From Patescibacteria group bacterium (lineage in GTDB: Bacteria; Patescibacteriota; Patescibacteriia; SG8-24), in assembly GCA_028714475.1 (NCBI GenBank), contig JAQTNC010000007.1:1-44792 (forward strand): a stretch of DNA of 44,792 nucleotides. Reading direction: 5' to 3'. Below are positions 37,739-44,792 of the stretch, in pieces (within the stretch, counting starts at the first letter, position 1; each line of letters starts with the position of its first letter). The notes beneath the pieces are model-generated. The model had not been told where the DNA came from and ran no database searches. It was given only the letters and a program-made list of their open reading frames with translations. The translations under genes were made by a program, and so were the position numbers.

Positions 37739-38145
37739 GCAAATTGGTTATTCATACCGACGGCGGCGCGCGCGGCAACCCCGGCCCCGCCGGCCTCGGC
37801 GTCTTCATTCAGGACGAAAACGGGCGCGTCGTGAAGGAGCACTCGCGCTATCTCGGCGAGACCACTAACAACCAGGCCGAATACCGGGCTCTCGTGGACG
37901 CGCTCGAACACGCCAAGGAGCTCGGCGCGACGGAGGTGGAGTGTCTCCTCGATTCCGAACTGGTCGTGCGTCAGATGAACGGGCAATACAAGGTTCGCGA
38001 CGCCGACCTCCAGCCGCTTTTTCTCAAGGTCTGGAATCTGTCAACCGGGTTCCGCAAGGTGACCTATACTCACGTCCGCCGCGAGTTCAACAAGGACGCG
38101 GACAGGCTGGTCAACGAGGCGATTGACAGGCATTTGCGGGGGTGA
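37735..38145 (+). CDS. rnhA: Ribonuclease HI
   Basis: 136 residues from the ATG at 37735. The catalytic carboxylates are all present: Asp9 in HTDGGARGNPGP, Glu49 in NNQAEYRA, Asp73 in LLDSELVV and Asp123 in NKDADRLVN. The protein lacks the basic handle loop of E. coli RNase HI and resembles the shorter type found in many Gram-positives and archaea. It cuts the RNA strand of RNA/DNA hybrids. The 4-nt overlap with recJ implies translational coupling of two nucleic-acid processing enzymes. Confidence 0.93.
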   Translation: MSKLVIHTDGGARGNPGPAGLGVFIQDENGRVVKEHSRYLGETTNNQAEYRALVDALEHAKELGATEVECLLDSELVVRQMNGQYKVRDADLQPLFLKVWNLSTGFRKVTYTHVRREFNKDADRLVNEAIDRHLRG

Positions 38146-38148
38146 GGA

Positions 38149-38203
38149 AGCCTTAAGCCGTAAGCCATTCCTTATAGCTTATAGCTTACGGCTGACGGCT
38201 TTT
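38149..38203. repeat. Tandem TAAGCCG-type hairpin, second locus
   Basis: CCTTAAGCCGTAAGCC faces GCTTATAGCTTACGGC and GACGGC, again two arms of degenerate seven-base repeats, ending in TTTTA. It can terminate the recJ-rnhA transcript. Confidence 0.65.
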
Positions 38204-38207
38204 ATGT

Positions 38208-38213
38208 TATAAT
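38208..38213 (+). promoter_or_regulatory. -10 element of the surface-protein operon, near-leaderless
   Basis: A consensus TATAAT ends 8 bp before the ATG at 38222, so the mRNA should start within about 2 nt of the start codon. Confidence 0.55.
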
Positions 38214-38221
38214 AATAATGT

Positions 38222-39898
38222 ATGGAGACGGCTTTCAGCCGCCTTAAGATTCGACTCGTGACAGCCGGCGCGGGCGCGGTTGTTGGTTTTTTGTTGCTCG
38301 CGTTTCCGGCTCATGCCGGAGCAATGGAGAACGTCACCGGTTGGCTTTGGTCCGGGACGGCCGGCTGGATTTCGATGAACTGCACGAATTTTGGTACCTG
38401 CGCCACTTCGGATTACGGCGCGAATCTTGATTACGCGGCCGGCGGCGGCAGTTCCGGAGAACTGACCGGCTGGGGCTGGTCGGAAACGTTCGGTTGGGTC
38501 TGTTTCGGCAAAACCTGCCCGGACGACGTCAAGAACCCGGAGAACACGCCCCAGAATTACGCCGAGCTTAGGGAGTACGTGGACGACGGCACGCCGGGCG
38601 GTCGGCATTGGCAGTTCTACGGCTGGGCCCGCATCCTGAACATGGGCGCGAACGGCTGGCTGTCGCTCAACTGCTATAACGAGACTCACGGCGCCTGTGC
38701 CGGCAGCAATTATTACGTTTCCTACGACATCAGCACGGGTTTCTTCTCGAACGTGACCGATGTCGCCAATCGCGACCGCAACCATTACGGCTGGAGCGGC
38801 AACAGCGACGGCACGGGCATCGGTTGGGTTGATTTCAGCCTCGCGCATGGCAATTGGGCGCCACCCGTCGTCGGGCCGGTCATTCGCCCGGAAGGCGTGT
38901 ACGAGCCGGCCGGCTCGCTGATTCCCGGCACGCACCCGTCGCAATTCGAGATTCGCTTGCCGAGCGTCTCTTCCCCGCAGAATTTCCTGCTGGAATGCGT
39001 GCTCAGCCTGCCGAATGGCGTGAAGCGCATCTTGAGCAAGCCGGTCGAGAGCGTCTGGTTCAACGTGGCGGAAAGTTTCCTTTACCAAGTTCCAGCTTCT
39101 GATCGCGGCACTGATGCCATCCAGCGCGGTAAGCTTTGGTACATCGAGACCTGCCGATTGCTCGACAAGCCGGGGACACAGGCTTGCGTTGCCGATGACG
39201 ATTGCGTGAGCGGCTTTTGTCGTCCCGACCCGGCGCTGCCAAGCGGCCCCAACCTTTGCCGGGCGGTGGCCGATGCCTCGACGCCGAAGCCGCTTTATAT
39301 CCATGATAACCGTTGGAGCCTTTACGGAGCCGATGACGATTTCTATCGCGCCGTGAAATGCTACGCCACCTTCGCCGATCAGTTCTTCCGCAACGCCAAC
39401 CGGTGCGATTTCGCCGGCGACGCCAGCTTCAGCATGGCCATGAGCAAGGGCATTCCCATCGAACGCGATTGCCACAACGGCGTGGACGACGACCTCAACG
39501 GCCTCACGGACTGCGAAGATCCCTTCTGCAAGGGCATCTCGTATTTCTGCAAGCCGGAGGAAAAAAGGCATCTGCCGACGCGTTGCATTTGGTCCGAGGC
39601 CGGTCAGCAGATCCCGCGGTGCGGCGACCTTACGTATAAGCGCAGCAACCTCTGCTGTAATGACCAGCCGGATGAGCAGGGCTCGAACTTCCATTACGTC
39701 GTGGACGCGATGGAGTGTGAGTACGGCAACCCGGCCGACGGTTACTTTGACTGTGACTGCCAGACGCAGGAGGATTTTGACGCCAACCCGAACGACGATT
39801 GTTACGCGCCGGGCCACCAGTCGGGGAACTTCTGCTGCGAACGCATCACACAATGGCCTTCCGGCGACGTCATCGGCAGCCGGGTCATGAAGAAATGA
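38222..39898 (+). CDS. Exported Cys-rich protein with GWxWS-type Trp repeats
   Basis: 558 residues with a signal peptide (VTAGAGAVVGFLLLAFPAHAGA). The N-terminal third holds four Trp repeats of the GW-x-W-S...GW-I/V form: GWLWSGTAGWIS (~40), GWGWSETFGW (~83), GWARILNMGANGW (~134) and GWSGNSDGTGIGW (~190). These are common in Patescibacteria surface proteins, function unknown. A middle beta-rich part follows, then Cys-rich modules including one D-D-D-x-N-G...D-C repeat (HNGVDDDLNGLTDCEDPFC) like those in the next gene. It begins an operon: the 1563-residue gene starts 1 bp after its stop. A role in a pilus or adhesive surface structure is inferred from pilM downstream. Confidence 0.75.
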   Translation: METAFSRLKIRLVTAGAGAVVGFLLLAFPAHAGAMENVTGWLWSGTAGWISMNCTNFGTCATSDYGANLDYAAGGGSSGELTGWGWSETFGWVCFGKTCPDDVKNPENTPQNYAELREYVDDGTPGGRHWQFYGWARILNMGANGWLSLNCYNETHGACAGSNYYVSYDISTGFFSNVTDVANRDRNHYGWSGNSDGTGIGWVDFSLAHGNWAPPVVGPVIRPEGVYEPAGSLIPGTHPSQFEIRLPSVSSPQNFLLECVLSLPNGVKRILSKPVESVWFNVAESFLYQVPASDRGTDAIQRGKLWYIETCRLLDKPGTQACVADDDCVSGFCRPDPALPSGPNLCRAVADASTPKPLYIHDNRWSLYGADDDFYRAVKCYATFADQFFRNANRCDFAGDASFSMAMSKGIPIERDCHNGVDDDLNGLTDCEDPFCKGISYFCKPEEKRHLPTRCIWSEAGQQIPRCGDLTYKRSNLCCNDQPDEQGSNFHYVVDAMECEYGNPADGYFDCDCQTQEDFDANPNDDCYAPGHQSGNFCCERITQWPSGDVIGSRVMKK

Positions 39899-39899
39899 T

Positions 39900-42800
39900 A
39901 TGACGCGCCGCATTTTCGCCACTTCCATCGCTCTGACTTTCGCCGGTTTGCTCCTCATGGCGTGGTTGGGTGTGCCCCGTCCTGCCGCCGCGATGATCGC
40001 ATCGTCGCCTTGCCCCGGCAACGTATGTGCCGATTTCCTGACCATTGGCGGACGGCGCGTGGATTACTGGTACACCCAGCACGTGCGGCCAGACGGGCAG
40101 TTCCGGATCCGTTTTTCCCTGAACGGCACCTATTCGAGCAGCCAGCTCATCTCGTTCATCGTTTTCCAGATGCCGTCGTTCGATTCTTGGGACAAGCTGG
40201 CCAACCCCGATCCGACCAAGAACGCCACCTATCTTCCGGAGGAAGGGGTGACGCTTGATCGCACCGCGTACGAGCGGCGCGCGTCCAGCGGCTGCGCTAC
40301 GGCCTGCTGGGTCGATTTCGTCATGTCGGTCAAGTATTCGGGTCTGGCGGAAGGGGAGCATTCCTTTAACGTTTATGTCGTGCAGAACGGCGCTTCCGGC
40401 GGGCGCAACGGCATCAAGTTCTACGCCGATGCCGGCGCGCCGTCGAACACCGACGAATCGGAAATTTGGGCCGCCATGTCGGGGATGGATTATCCTTGCG
40501 CTGACCTCGGCGGCGGACAGCCCATTGATAACGACCTCAACTTCCTGCCGAACTGCCAAGATCCGAAATGCGACGGTCAACCCGGCAGTCGGACGCAGAC
40601 TTGGAAGAAATGCGAGATTCCTGAACGCACGTGCAACGACGCTTTTGACAACGACGGCGACGCCAGCCCGGACTGCAAGGACCAGGACTGCAACGGACGC
40701 CAAGGGTATCCGCCCATGCAGCCGCCGCCCCTGCCGCCTCTCGCCGACCCGCCAGCGTACTGCCAATGGCCGAACGAGCGCGGCGCGCCCGGTTCGCTGA
40801 ACGGCACCACGCCGTGTGACGACAAGTTTGACAACGACGCCGACGGGCGCACGGATTGCGTTGACAACCGCGAGTGGACGCCGGCGACCGGCGAACAGTT
40901 CTACAACGTCTATCTGGCCGCCTCAACGCCCGGTGGCCTGGCGTTCCCGTCCTCGGACGCCAACATCTGCTGGCGCCAGTCCTCTTACGGCTGTCCGTTG
41001 CGGGAGGTCTGTACCCTGGCGGACAATGATGTGGCGACAGCTTTTGACGATGACGTCGATCAGAGCTACGTTCATGTCAATTACGATGCCAATCCGGTGA
41101 GCGGCGCCGGTTGCCGCGATTATGATTGCGCGGGCGCCCCGAGCTGTCCGGCGCACGAGAACGAGGAGGTCAAGGCCGACGGCACTCGCGTCCAGAACGA
41201 CTGCCAGTGCTTTGACGGCGTTGACAACGACCTCGACCATCTCATCGACTGTGCCGATCCGGATTGCCTCGGCGCCGAATGTGCCACCTTGCCGGGTCGC
41301 ACCTGCTACGACAAGGAATTCGACCTCGGCCAAAAAATCCAGCTTTGCGGCAACTTCATCAACAACGACCGCGCCCAGCCGATTGACGACGACGGCGACG
41401 GCCCGCCGAACTGCCAGGACTCCGACTGCAAGGGCAAGTTCGGCAACTGCGGCCCATGCCCGAAGCGCGAGGATTTCACCTACGCCGCCTGTGCCGACGG
41501 CGAGGATAACGACGTCAACGGCCAGGCCGATTGCCGCGACGCTAAATGCCGCGTGGGCAACAAGATCGGCGACCTCACGAACGCCGCGGTCTGCTCCGGC
41601 GCGGAGAATTCCCCGGACATGTGTTCGGACGGTTTTGACAACGACTCGAACGGAAATGCGGACTGCGGCGACTCGAGCTGCGCCGGCCAAGCGGCGTGGC
41701 CGATGTACGGCTATCTCAACACGCATTATTTCTGTGGGCCAGAAAACAACGCCGCCGCCTGCAGCGACGGCTTCGACAACGACGCTGACGGCAAGATTGA
41801 TTGTCAGGATTCCGACTGCTGGGGAAAAAACGGATGCGATGCCGGCGACTGGGGCAAGGCCGCGTGCCTCACCGACGCCGATCGCTACGATCCGGTGTCC
41901 GGCTGGAAGTATTTTTCCGAGGTTGACCCGACGGTCGGCGTGAAAACGCGCCGCATTGCCCACGTGAATCAGGCTGATGTCATCGACTTCAATGGCGTGA
42001 GCGATTACTCGTCCGTCACCATCATCGTCGGCGACAACACCGATCCGGCCAAGCATTATCCGTACGCCGACAGCGCCGGCTGCACGTTGCAGGGGGCCGA
42101 TGCGGCGCTCTTCGGCACGACCATCGTGCCCGGCAGCGCCATCATGATTTTCAACAAGAATCCCGGCGTCGCCGTTAACGGCTTCAGCTTCAGCCTCCGG
42201 TGTGTCACGCCCGGCACGCCGGTGCCCGCCCGGCGCAACTATCCTATCGGCGTCTCTGTCCTGCGGATGACCGGAGATGCGGAGTATGGTGACCTGCAGT
42301 TCGGCACCAGCCTGCTCGAAGCGACCCCACCGACCGTCGTGCGCATCGAGAGCGAGGGCGCGGTGGGTGGCTCGGTCCGCGTGCCGTACGGCGGCGGCTT
42401 CTCCTTCCGCGTCGTGGCCGACGATCCCGGCGTGGGCGACGACACGACCGGCATCTGCCGCTGCGGCTTGGCGATTGACGGCGATTACACGCCGACTGGC
42501 GCTTTCGATTCCGCCACGAACGAATGTCTGGTTGAGCCGGGCGGACAATATGCCACCTGGCGTGACGATCGTCAGTCTGACGGGACTGATTTGCCGGATT
42601 TGGCCCCGCTCTCACTCGAGATGTATGCCCGAGACGGTGCCGACAACGAGAGCGGTTGGCAGGCGGCCGGGAGCCTCGCCATCAACGTGACGCCCATCGT
42701 GACGCCAGGCGAGGAGCTCAAGATGGTCTCCCCGAAAGCGCCGTTCTTCGCCGGCAAGGCGGACACGCCTGACCGCCTGAGTTTTTCCGTCGGCTTCACG

Positions 42801-44591
42801 ACCGCCCGCAACGACCGCTTCGGTCCGACCTGCGAGATTTATGTCCGCGATCAGGACGGCAACGTCAAGTATGCCGCCGGACACGGCCCGTTCGGGCCGA
42901 CGGCGACGGTCGCGGCCATCGGCGGCCTCGGCAACACGGTGCGTTGTGAAGGCGAAATCACCGCCCCGGACGAGTTCCCGACCATCTCGCTCACCCAAAG
43001 CGGCACTTACCACCTGACCGTGGCCATCGCCGACGCGGACGGGGATTATGTTGAATCCAACCGCCAGGTCTTCTACTTCTGCCCCACGGTTCCCAAGGCC
43101 ACCGATCCCGGCTCACTCGACACCGAAGTCGAGCCGATTGACGTGTGCCATTGGGCGGACCTCGACGGCGACGGCGCCACTGAGGGCTTTTTCACCACCC
43201 TCTATACCCCGACGCCGCAGGCCTGCGACAACTGCGTCAACCTGGACAATCCCGGCCAGGAGGATGCGGACATGAACGGCGTCGGCGACGAGTGCGAGAA
43301 CCTCGGCCGTTGCGAGGTGGATAAGGACATCGTCTGCACGCACGACTCTTGGGATTTCCCCGTCTGCCCCGTTAACGACCCGAACTGCTGCAACGGGAGC
43401 AACTGCTGTCCCGCTGGGGACAAGACGGACGCGACCTGCTGCCCGGGACCATCCATCAATCCGGATCCGCTCGTCCAGCCGCCGACTGACCCGCCGACCT
43501 ACCGCGACCCGCAAGCCTGCTTGAGCGACTGGGGGCTTTGCTCCTGGACCGGCGAGGTCTGCTTCATGAAGAACAATAACCTCGACTGCCCGGGCCCCGG
43601 CGTCTGCTCCCTGACTGGCGCGTCTTGCAAGGAGGCAACCATGGTGCCGGCCGAATGTGGCGAGTGCATCGGCGAGGAGGTCTGCCTCCAGCTCACCTAC
43701 CCATGGATCCAGGCGAAGCAGGGGAATGTCTTTTCCGGCAAGTCCATCAAGGCCCGCGAGGACGCCCCGCTCAAGAACGCCACTTTCTGCATCACGGCCA
43801 AGGACACCATTCAGTCCTTCGCCAGCGAATCCTGCACGAAGACTCCAGAAGAGGTCGCTCAGGATAAGTACACCGACCTGACCCTGCCTAAGCCGCGCAA
43901 CGCCTACTCGACGCCCCTGGGCCGGATCGACATCAGGGGCCTGCTGGCGGGTCGGTACGGCGAGGTCATTACGTTGACGCCGACCGAATTCAACAATTCC
44001 GCCGTCTTTCCTCCGGCGGACGGCCTGCAAGGGCGCGTGTACGTCGTGGAAGGCGATCTTACGGTTGGCCAACCCGGCGACCCGCCCCTGGTCATCAGGA
44101 ACGGAGGCCCGGGCGAGCCGCCCGTGAGCGGCACGGGCACGGTCGTGATTAAGAACGGCAACCTGCTGTTCAACCGTGACGTGGTCTATGAGGGGCCGAA
44201 TTTCGCGACCAGCCTCGTCTCGCCGGACCAGATCGCCTCCCTCGGCTGGATCGCCCTTGACCAAACGGATTCGACCGAACCGACCTACGGTCAGCGCGGC
44301 AACGTCCTCGTCCACAAGGACGTTCAGCGTCTGGACGGCGCGATATATGCCGGCGGCCAGGCGGGCTTCTATTCCGTGGCCGCACCGGACACGGACAGCC
44401 CGTTGCCGCTCACCGTGAACGGGCTGATCGTGGCGCGGCAATTCCACTTCAGCCGGTCGTACAAGAGCAAGGAGCGCGGCTCGGAGCAGGTTCTTTACGA
44501 CGGGCGCGCCGTCGCCAACCCGCCGCCGGGTTTCGCGGATATTGCCAAATCCCTGCCCCTGTTCGGCTCCGCGCCAATCATCATGCAGTGA
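39900..44591 (+). CDS. Giant exported protein with DNDxDG metal-binding-like repeats and a Patescibacteria-type C-terminal domain
   Basis: 1563 residues. A signal peptide (SIALTFAGLLLMAWLGVPRPAAA) and an N-terminal beta domain precede about eight repeats of the form D-G-x-D-N-D-x-D-G-x-x-D-C-x-D-x-D-C (roughly residues 205-650), similar to MopE-type metal-binding repeats. Two or more Ig-like or beta-sandwich modules follow (~660-1060). A thrombospondin-3-like segment (DNCVNLDNPGQEDADMNG) and a Cys-dense stretch come next (~1105-1280). The last ~310 residues (VYVVEGDLTVG, GTVVIKNGNLLFN, GLIVARQFHFSRSY, YDGRAVANPPPGFADI) match a C-terminal domain I associate with PilX-like proteins of Patescibacteria. 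Probably a calcium-stabilised adhesin or pilus-associated protein. Confidence 0.75.
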   Translation: MTRRIFATSIALTFAGLLLMAWLGVPRPAAAMIASSPCPGNVCADFLTIGGRRVDYWYTQHVRPDGQFRIRFSLNGTYSSSQLISFIVFQMPSFDSWDKLANPDPTKNATYLPEEGVTLDRTAYERRASSGCATACWVDFVMSVKYSGLAEGEHSFNVYVVQNGASGGRNGIKFYADAGAPSNTDESEIWAAMSGMDYPCADLGGGQPIDNDLNFLPNCQDPKCDGQPGSRTQTWKKCEIPERTCNDAFDNDGDASPDCKDQDCNGRQGYPPMQPPPLPPLADPPAYCQWPNERGAPGSLNGTTPCDDKFDNDADGRTDCVDNREWTPATGEQFYNVYLAASTPGGLAFPSSDANICWRQSSYGCPLREVCTLADNDVATAFDDDVDQSYVHVNYDANPVSGAGCRDYDCAGAPSCPAHENEEVKADGTRVQNDCQCFDGVDNDLDHLIDCADPDCLGAECATLPGRTCYDKEFDLGQKIQLCGNFINNDRAQPIDDDGDGPPNCQDSDCKGKFGNCGPCPKREDFTYAACADGEDNDVNGQADCRDAKCRVGNKIGDLTNAAVCSGAENSPDMCSDGFDNDSNGNADCGDSSCAGQAAWPMYGYLNTHYFCGPENNAAACSDGFDNDADGKIDCQDSDCWGKNGCDAGDWGKAACLTDADRYDPVSGWKYFSEVDPTVGVKTRRIAHVNQADVIDFNGVSDYSSVTIIVGDNTDPAKHYPYADSAGCTLQGADAALFGTTIVPGSAIMIFNKNPGVAVNGFSFSLRCVTPGTPVPARRNYPIGVSVLRMTGDAEYGDLQFGTSLLEATPPTVVRIESEGAVGGSVRVPYGGGFSFRVVADDPGVGDDTTGICRCGLAIDGDYTPTGAFDSATNECLVEPGGQYATWRDDRQSDGTDLPDLAPLSLEMYARDGADNESGWQAAGSLAINVTPIVTPGEELKMVSPKAPFFAGKADTPDRLSFSVGFTTARNDRFGPTCEIYVRDQDGNVKYAAGHGPFGPTATVAAIGGLGNTVRCEGEITAPDEFPTISLTQSGTYHLTVAIADADGDYVESNRQVFYFCPTVPKATDPGSLDTEVEPIDVCHWADLDGDGATEGFFTTLYTPTPQACDNCVNLDNPGQEDADMNGVGDECENLGRCEVDKDIVCTHDSWDFPVCPVNDPNCCNGSNCCPAGDKTDATCCPGPSINPDPLVQPPTDPPTYRDPQACLSDWGLCSWTGEVCFMKNNNLDCPGPGVCSLTGASCKEATMVPAECGECIGEEVCLQLTYPWIQAKQGNVFSGKSIKAREDAPLKNATFCITAKDTIQSFASESCTKTPEEVAQDKYTDLTLPKPRNAYSTPLGRIDIRGLLAGRYGEVITLTPTEFNNSAVFPPADGLQGRVYVVEGDLTVGQPGDPPLVIRNGGPGEPPVSGTGTVVIKNGNLLFNRDVVYEGPNFATSLVSPDQIASLGWIALDQTDSTEPTYGQRGNVLVHKDVQRLDGAIYAGGQAGFYSVAAPDTDSPLPLTVNGLIVARQFHFSRSYKSKERGSEQVLYDGRAVANPPPGFADIAKSLPLFGSAPIIMQ

Positions 44592-44661
44592 GTAGCAAGT
44601 AGCTAGTAGTGAGTAGTCAGTATGCCTGTAACGACTAGCTACTAGCTAACTGACCGCTGAC
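44592..44661. repeat. Tandem GTAGCTA/TAGCTAC-type hairpin
   Basis: Degenerate AGTAGCA, AGTAGCT, AGTAGTG, AGTAGTC units face ACTAGCT, ACTAGCT, AACTGAC, CGCTGAC, forming an imperfect hairpin right after the 1563-residue gene. It may terminate that transcript before the pilM promoter. Confidence 0.6.
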
Positions 44662-44674
44662 CCCAAAAAAGGTG

Positions 44675-44699
44675 TATAATATATATGAACTAAGGAGGA
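44675..44699 (+). promoter_or_regulatory. -10 element and Shine-Dalgarno-like site ahead of pilM
   Basis: A consensus TATAAT (44675-44680) without a good -35. AAGGAGGA (44692-44699) is a strong ribosome-binding sequence but lies ~40 nt before the pilM ATG. A CCGCA/TGCGG hairpin sits between them, and AAAGGG is close to the ATG. Confidence 0.5.
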
Positions 44700-44739
44700 A
44701 AGGAATCCACAGCCGCATGATGCGGCCACGAAAGGGATT

Positions 44740-44792
44740 ATGGGCTTGTTTGGACCGAAAAAAATGAGTTATGTCGGCGTTGACTTGGGAGT
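44740..44792 (+). CDS. pilM: Type IV pilus assembly protein PilM (start only)
   Basis: Only the first 17 codons are in the window: MGLFGPKKMSYVGVDLG. A short basic/aromatic lead followed by V-G-V-D-L-G is the phosphate-1 motif at the start of PilM's actin-like (SHS2/FtsA-type) fold. PilM is the cytoplasmic ring protein that binds PilN. This suggests that pilN, pilO and other pilus genes continue to the right. The call rests on a short stretch and on context. Confidence 0.7.
   Translation, partial: MGLFGPKKMSYVGVDLG

Noticed and set aside
44684-44739. A riboswitch upstream of pilM, for example c-di-GMP
   Set aside because: The strong ribosome-binding sequence far from the ATG and a CCGCA/TGCGG hairpin drew attention, but the conserved core sequences of c-di-GMP riboswitches are absent and the region is only ~55 nt.
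44717-44772. A small frame starting at ATG 44717 after AAGGAGGA
   Set aside because: It is in a different frame from pilM, ends within 19 codons and has a 17-nt gap from the ribosome-binding sequence. pilM is the more convincing gene.

Overview
The window looks like a chromosomal segment of a GC-rich member of the Candidate Phyla Radiation (Patescibacteria). This is inferred from content, not from a marker phylogeny. Supporting signs are surface proteins with the C-terminal domains and repeats common in that group (fibronectin-III arrays ending in a conserved ~165-residue domain, GWxWS-type Trp repeats, D-N-D-x-D-G Cys repeats), acetate formation through a PduL-type transacylase plus acetate kinase, many starts without a Shine-Dalgarno, and very compact gene spacing. 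TGA is used as a stop in many genes, so this is not a code-25 lineage such as Gracilibacteria or Absconditabacteria.

Layout. 1-1689: 3' end of a fibronectin-III surface protein. 1.9-4.3 kb: a PAS-only protein divergent from a two-PAS histidine kinase. 4.3-5.2 kb (minus): EngB GTPase and a small ferritin of the encapsulin-associated type. 5.4-6.9 kb: flavodoxin-like reductase and an M15 peptidase. 7.0-9.4 kb: accessory pair, a GHKL-like/HExxH protein and a nucleoside deoxyribosyltransferase-like protein. 9.5-15.5 kb: membrane-anchored FIST protein, dCMP deaminase plus nucleotide kinase, lytic transglycosylase and two tandem unknown paralogues. 15.8-18.8 kb: zinc-ribbon protein, LOG-family protein, Era, and a small exported protein. 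18.9-22.9 kb: RlmD/RumA-type and SpoU-type RNA methyltransferases, an AT-richer two-gene insert (small helical protein plus SEC-C/HEPN-like protein) and a GT2 glycosyltransferase. 23.0-25.7 kb: four-subunit 2-oxoacid:ferredoxin oxidoreductase. 26.3-29.8 kb: two exported proteins, one with three four-Cys helical repeats and a C-terminal beta-sandwich. 29.9-31.6 kb: pduL-ackA. 31.7-38.1 kb: zinc-knuckle protein, MurJ, LepA, a 44-residue membrane peptide, RecJ and RNase HI. 38.2-44.6 kb: two large Cys-rich exported proteins, followed at the right edge by the start of pilM.

How they fit together. The oxidoreductase, PduL and AckA can together turn a 2-oxoacid plus CoA into an acyl-phosphate and then ATP, with electrons leaving on ferredoxin. 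Era, EngB, LepA and the two RNA methyltransferases serve ribosome and RNA function. MurJ, the SLT enzyme and the M15 peptidase serve the cell wall. The large surface proteins next to pilM suggest a type IV pilus or adhesin locus.

Intergenic DNA is unusually structured. There are dispersed REP-like palindromes, including a ~190-bp two-copy element with 20-bp arms, and five hairpins each built from degenerate short tandem repeats of a different sequence. Several promoters lie only 6-9 bp from the start codon, which predicts leaderless mRNAs. I saw no tRNA, rRNA, CRISPR array, transposase or integrase.
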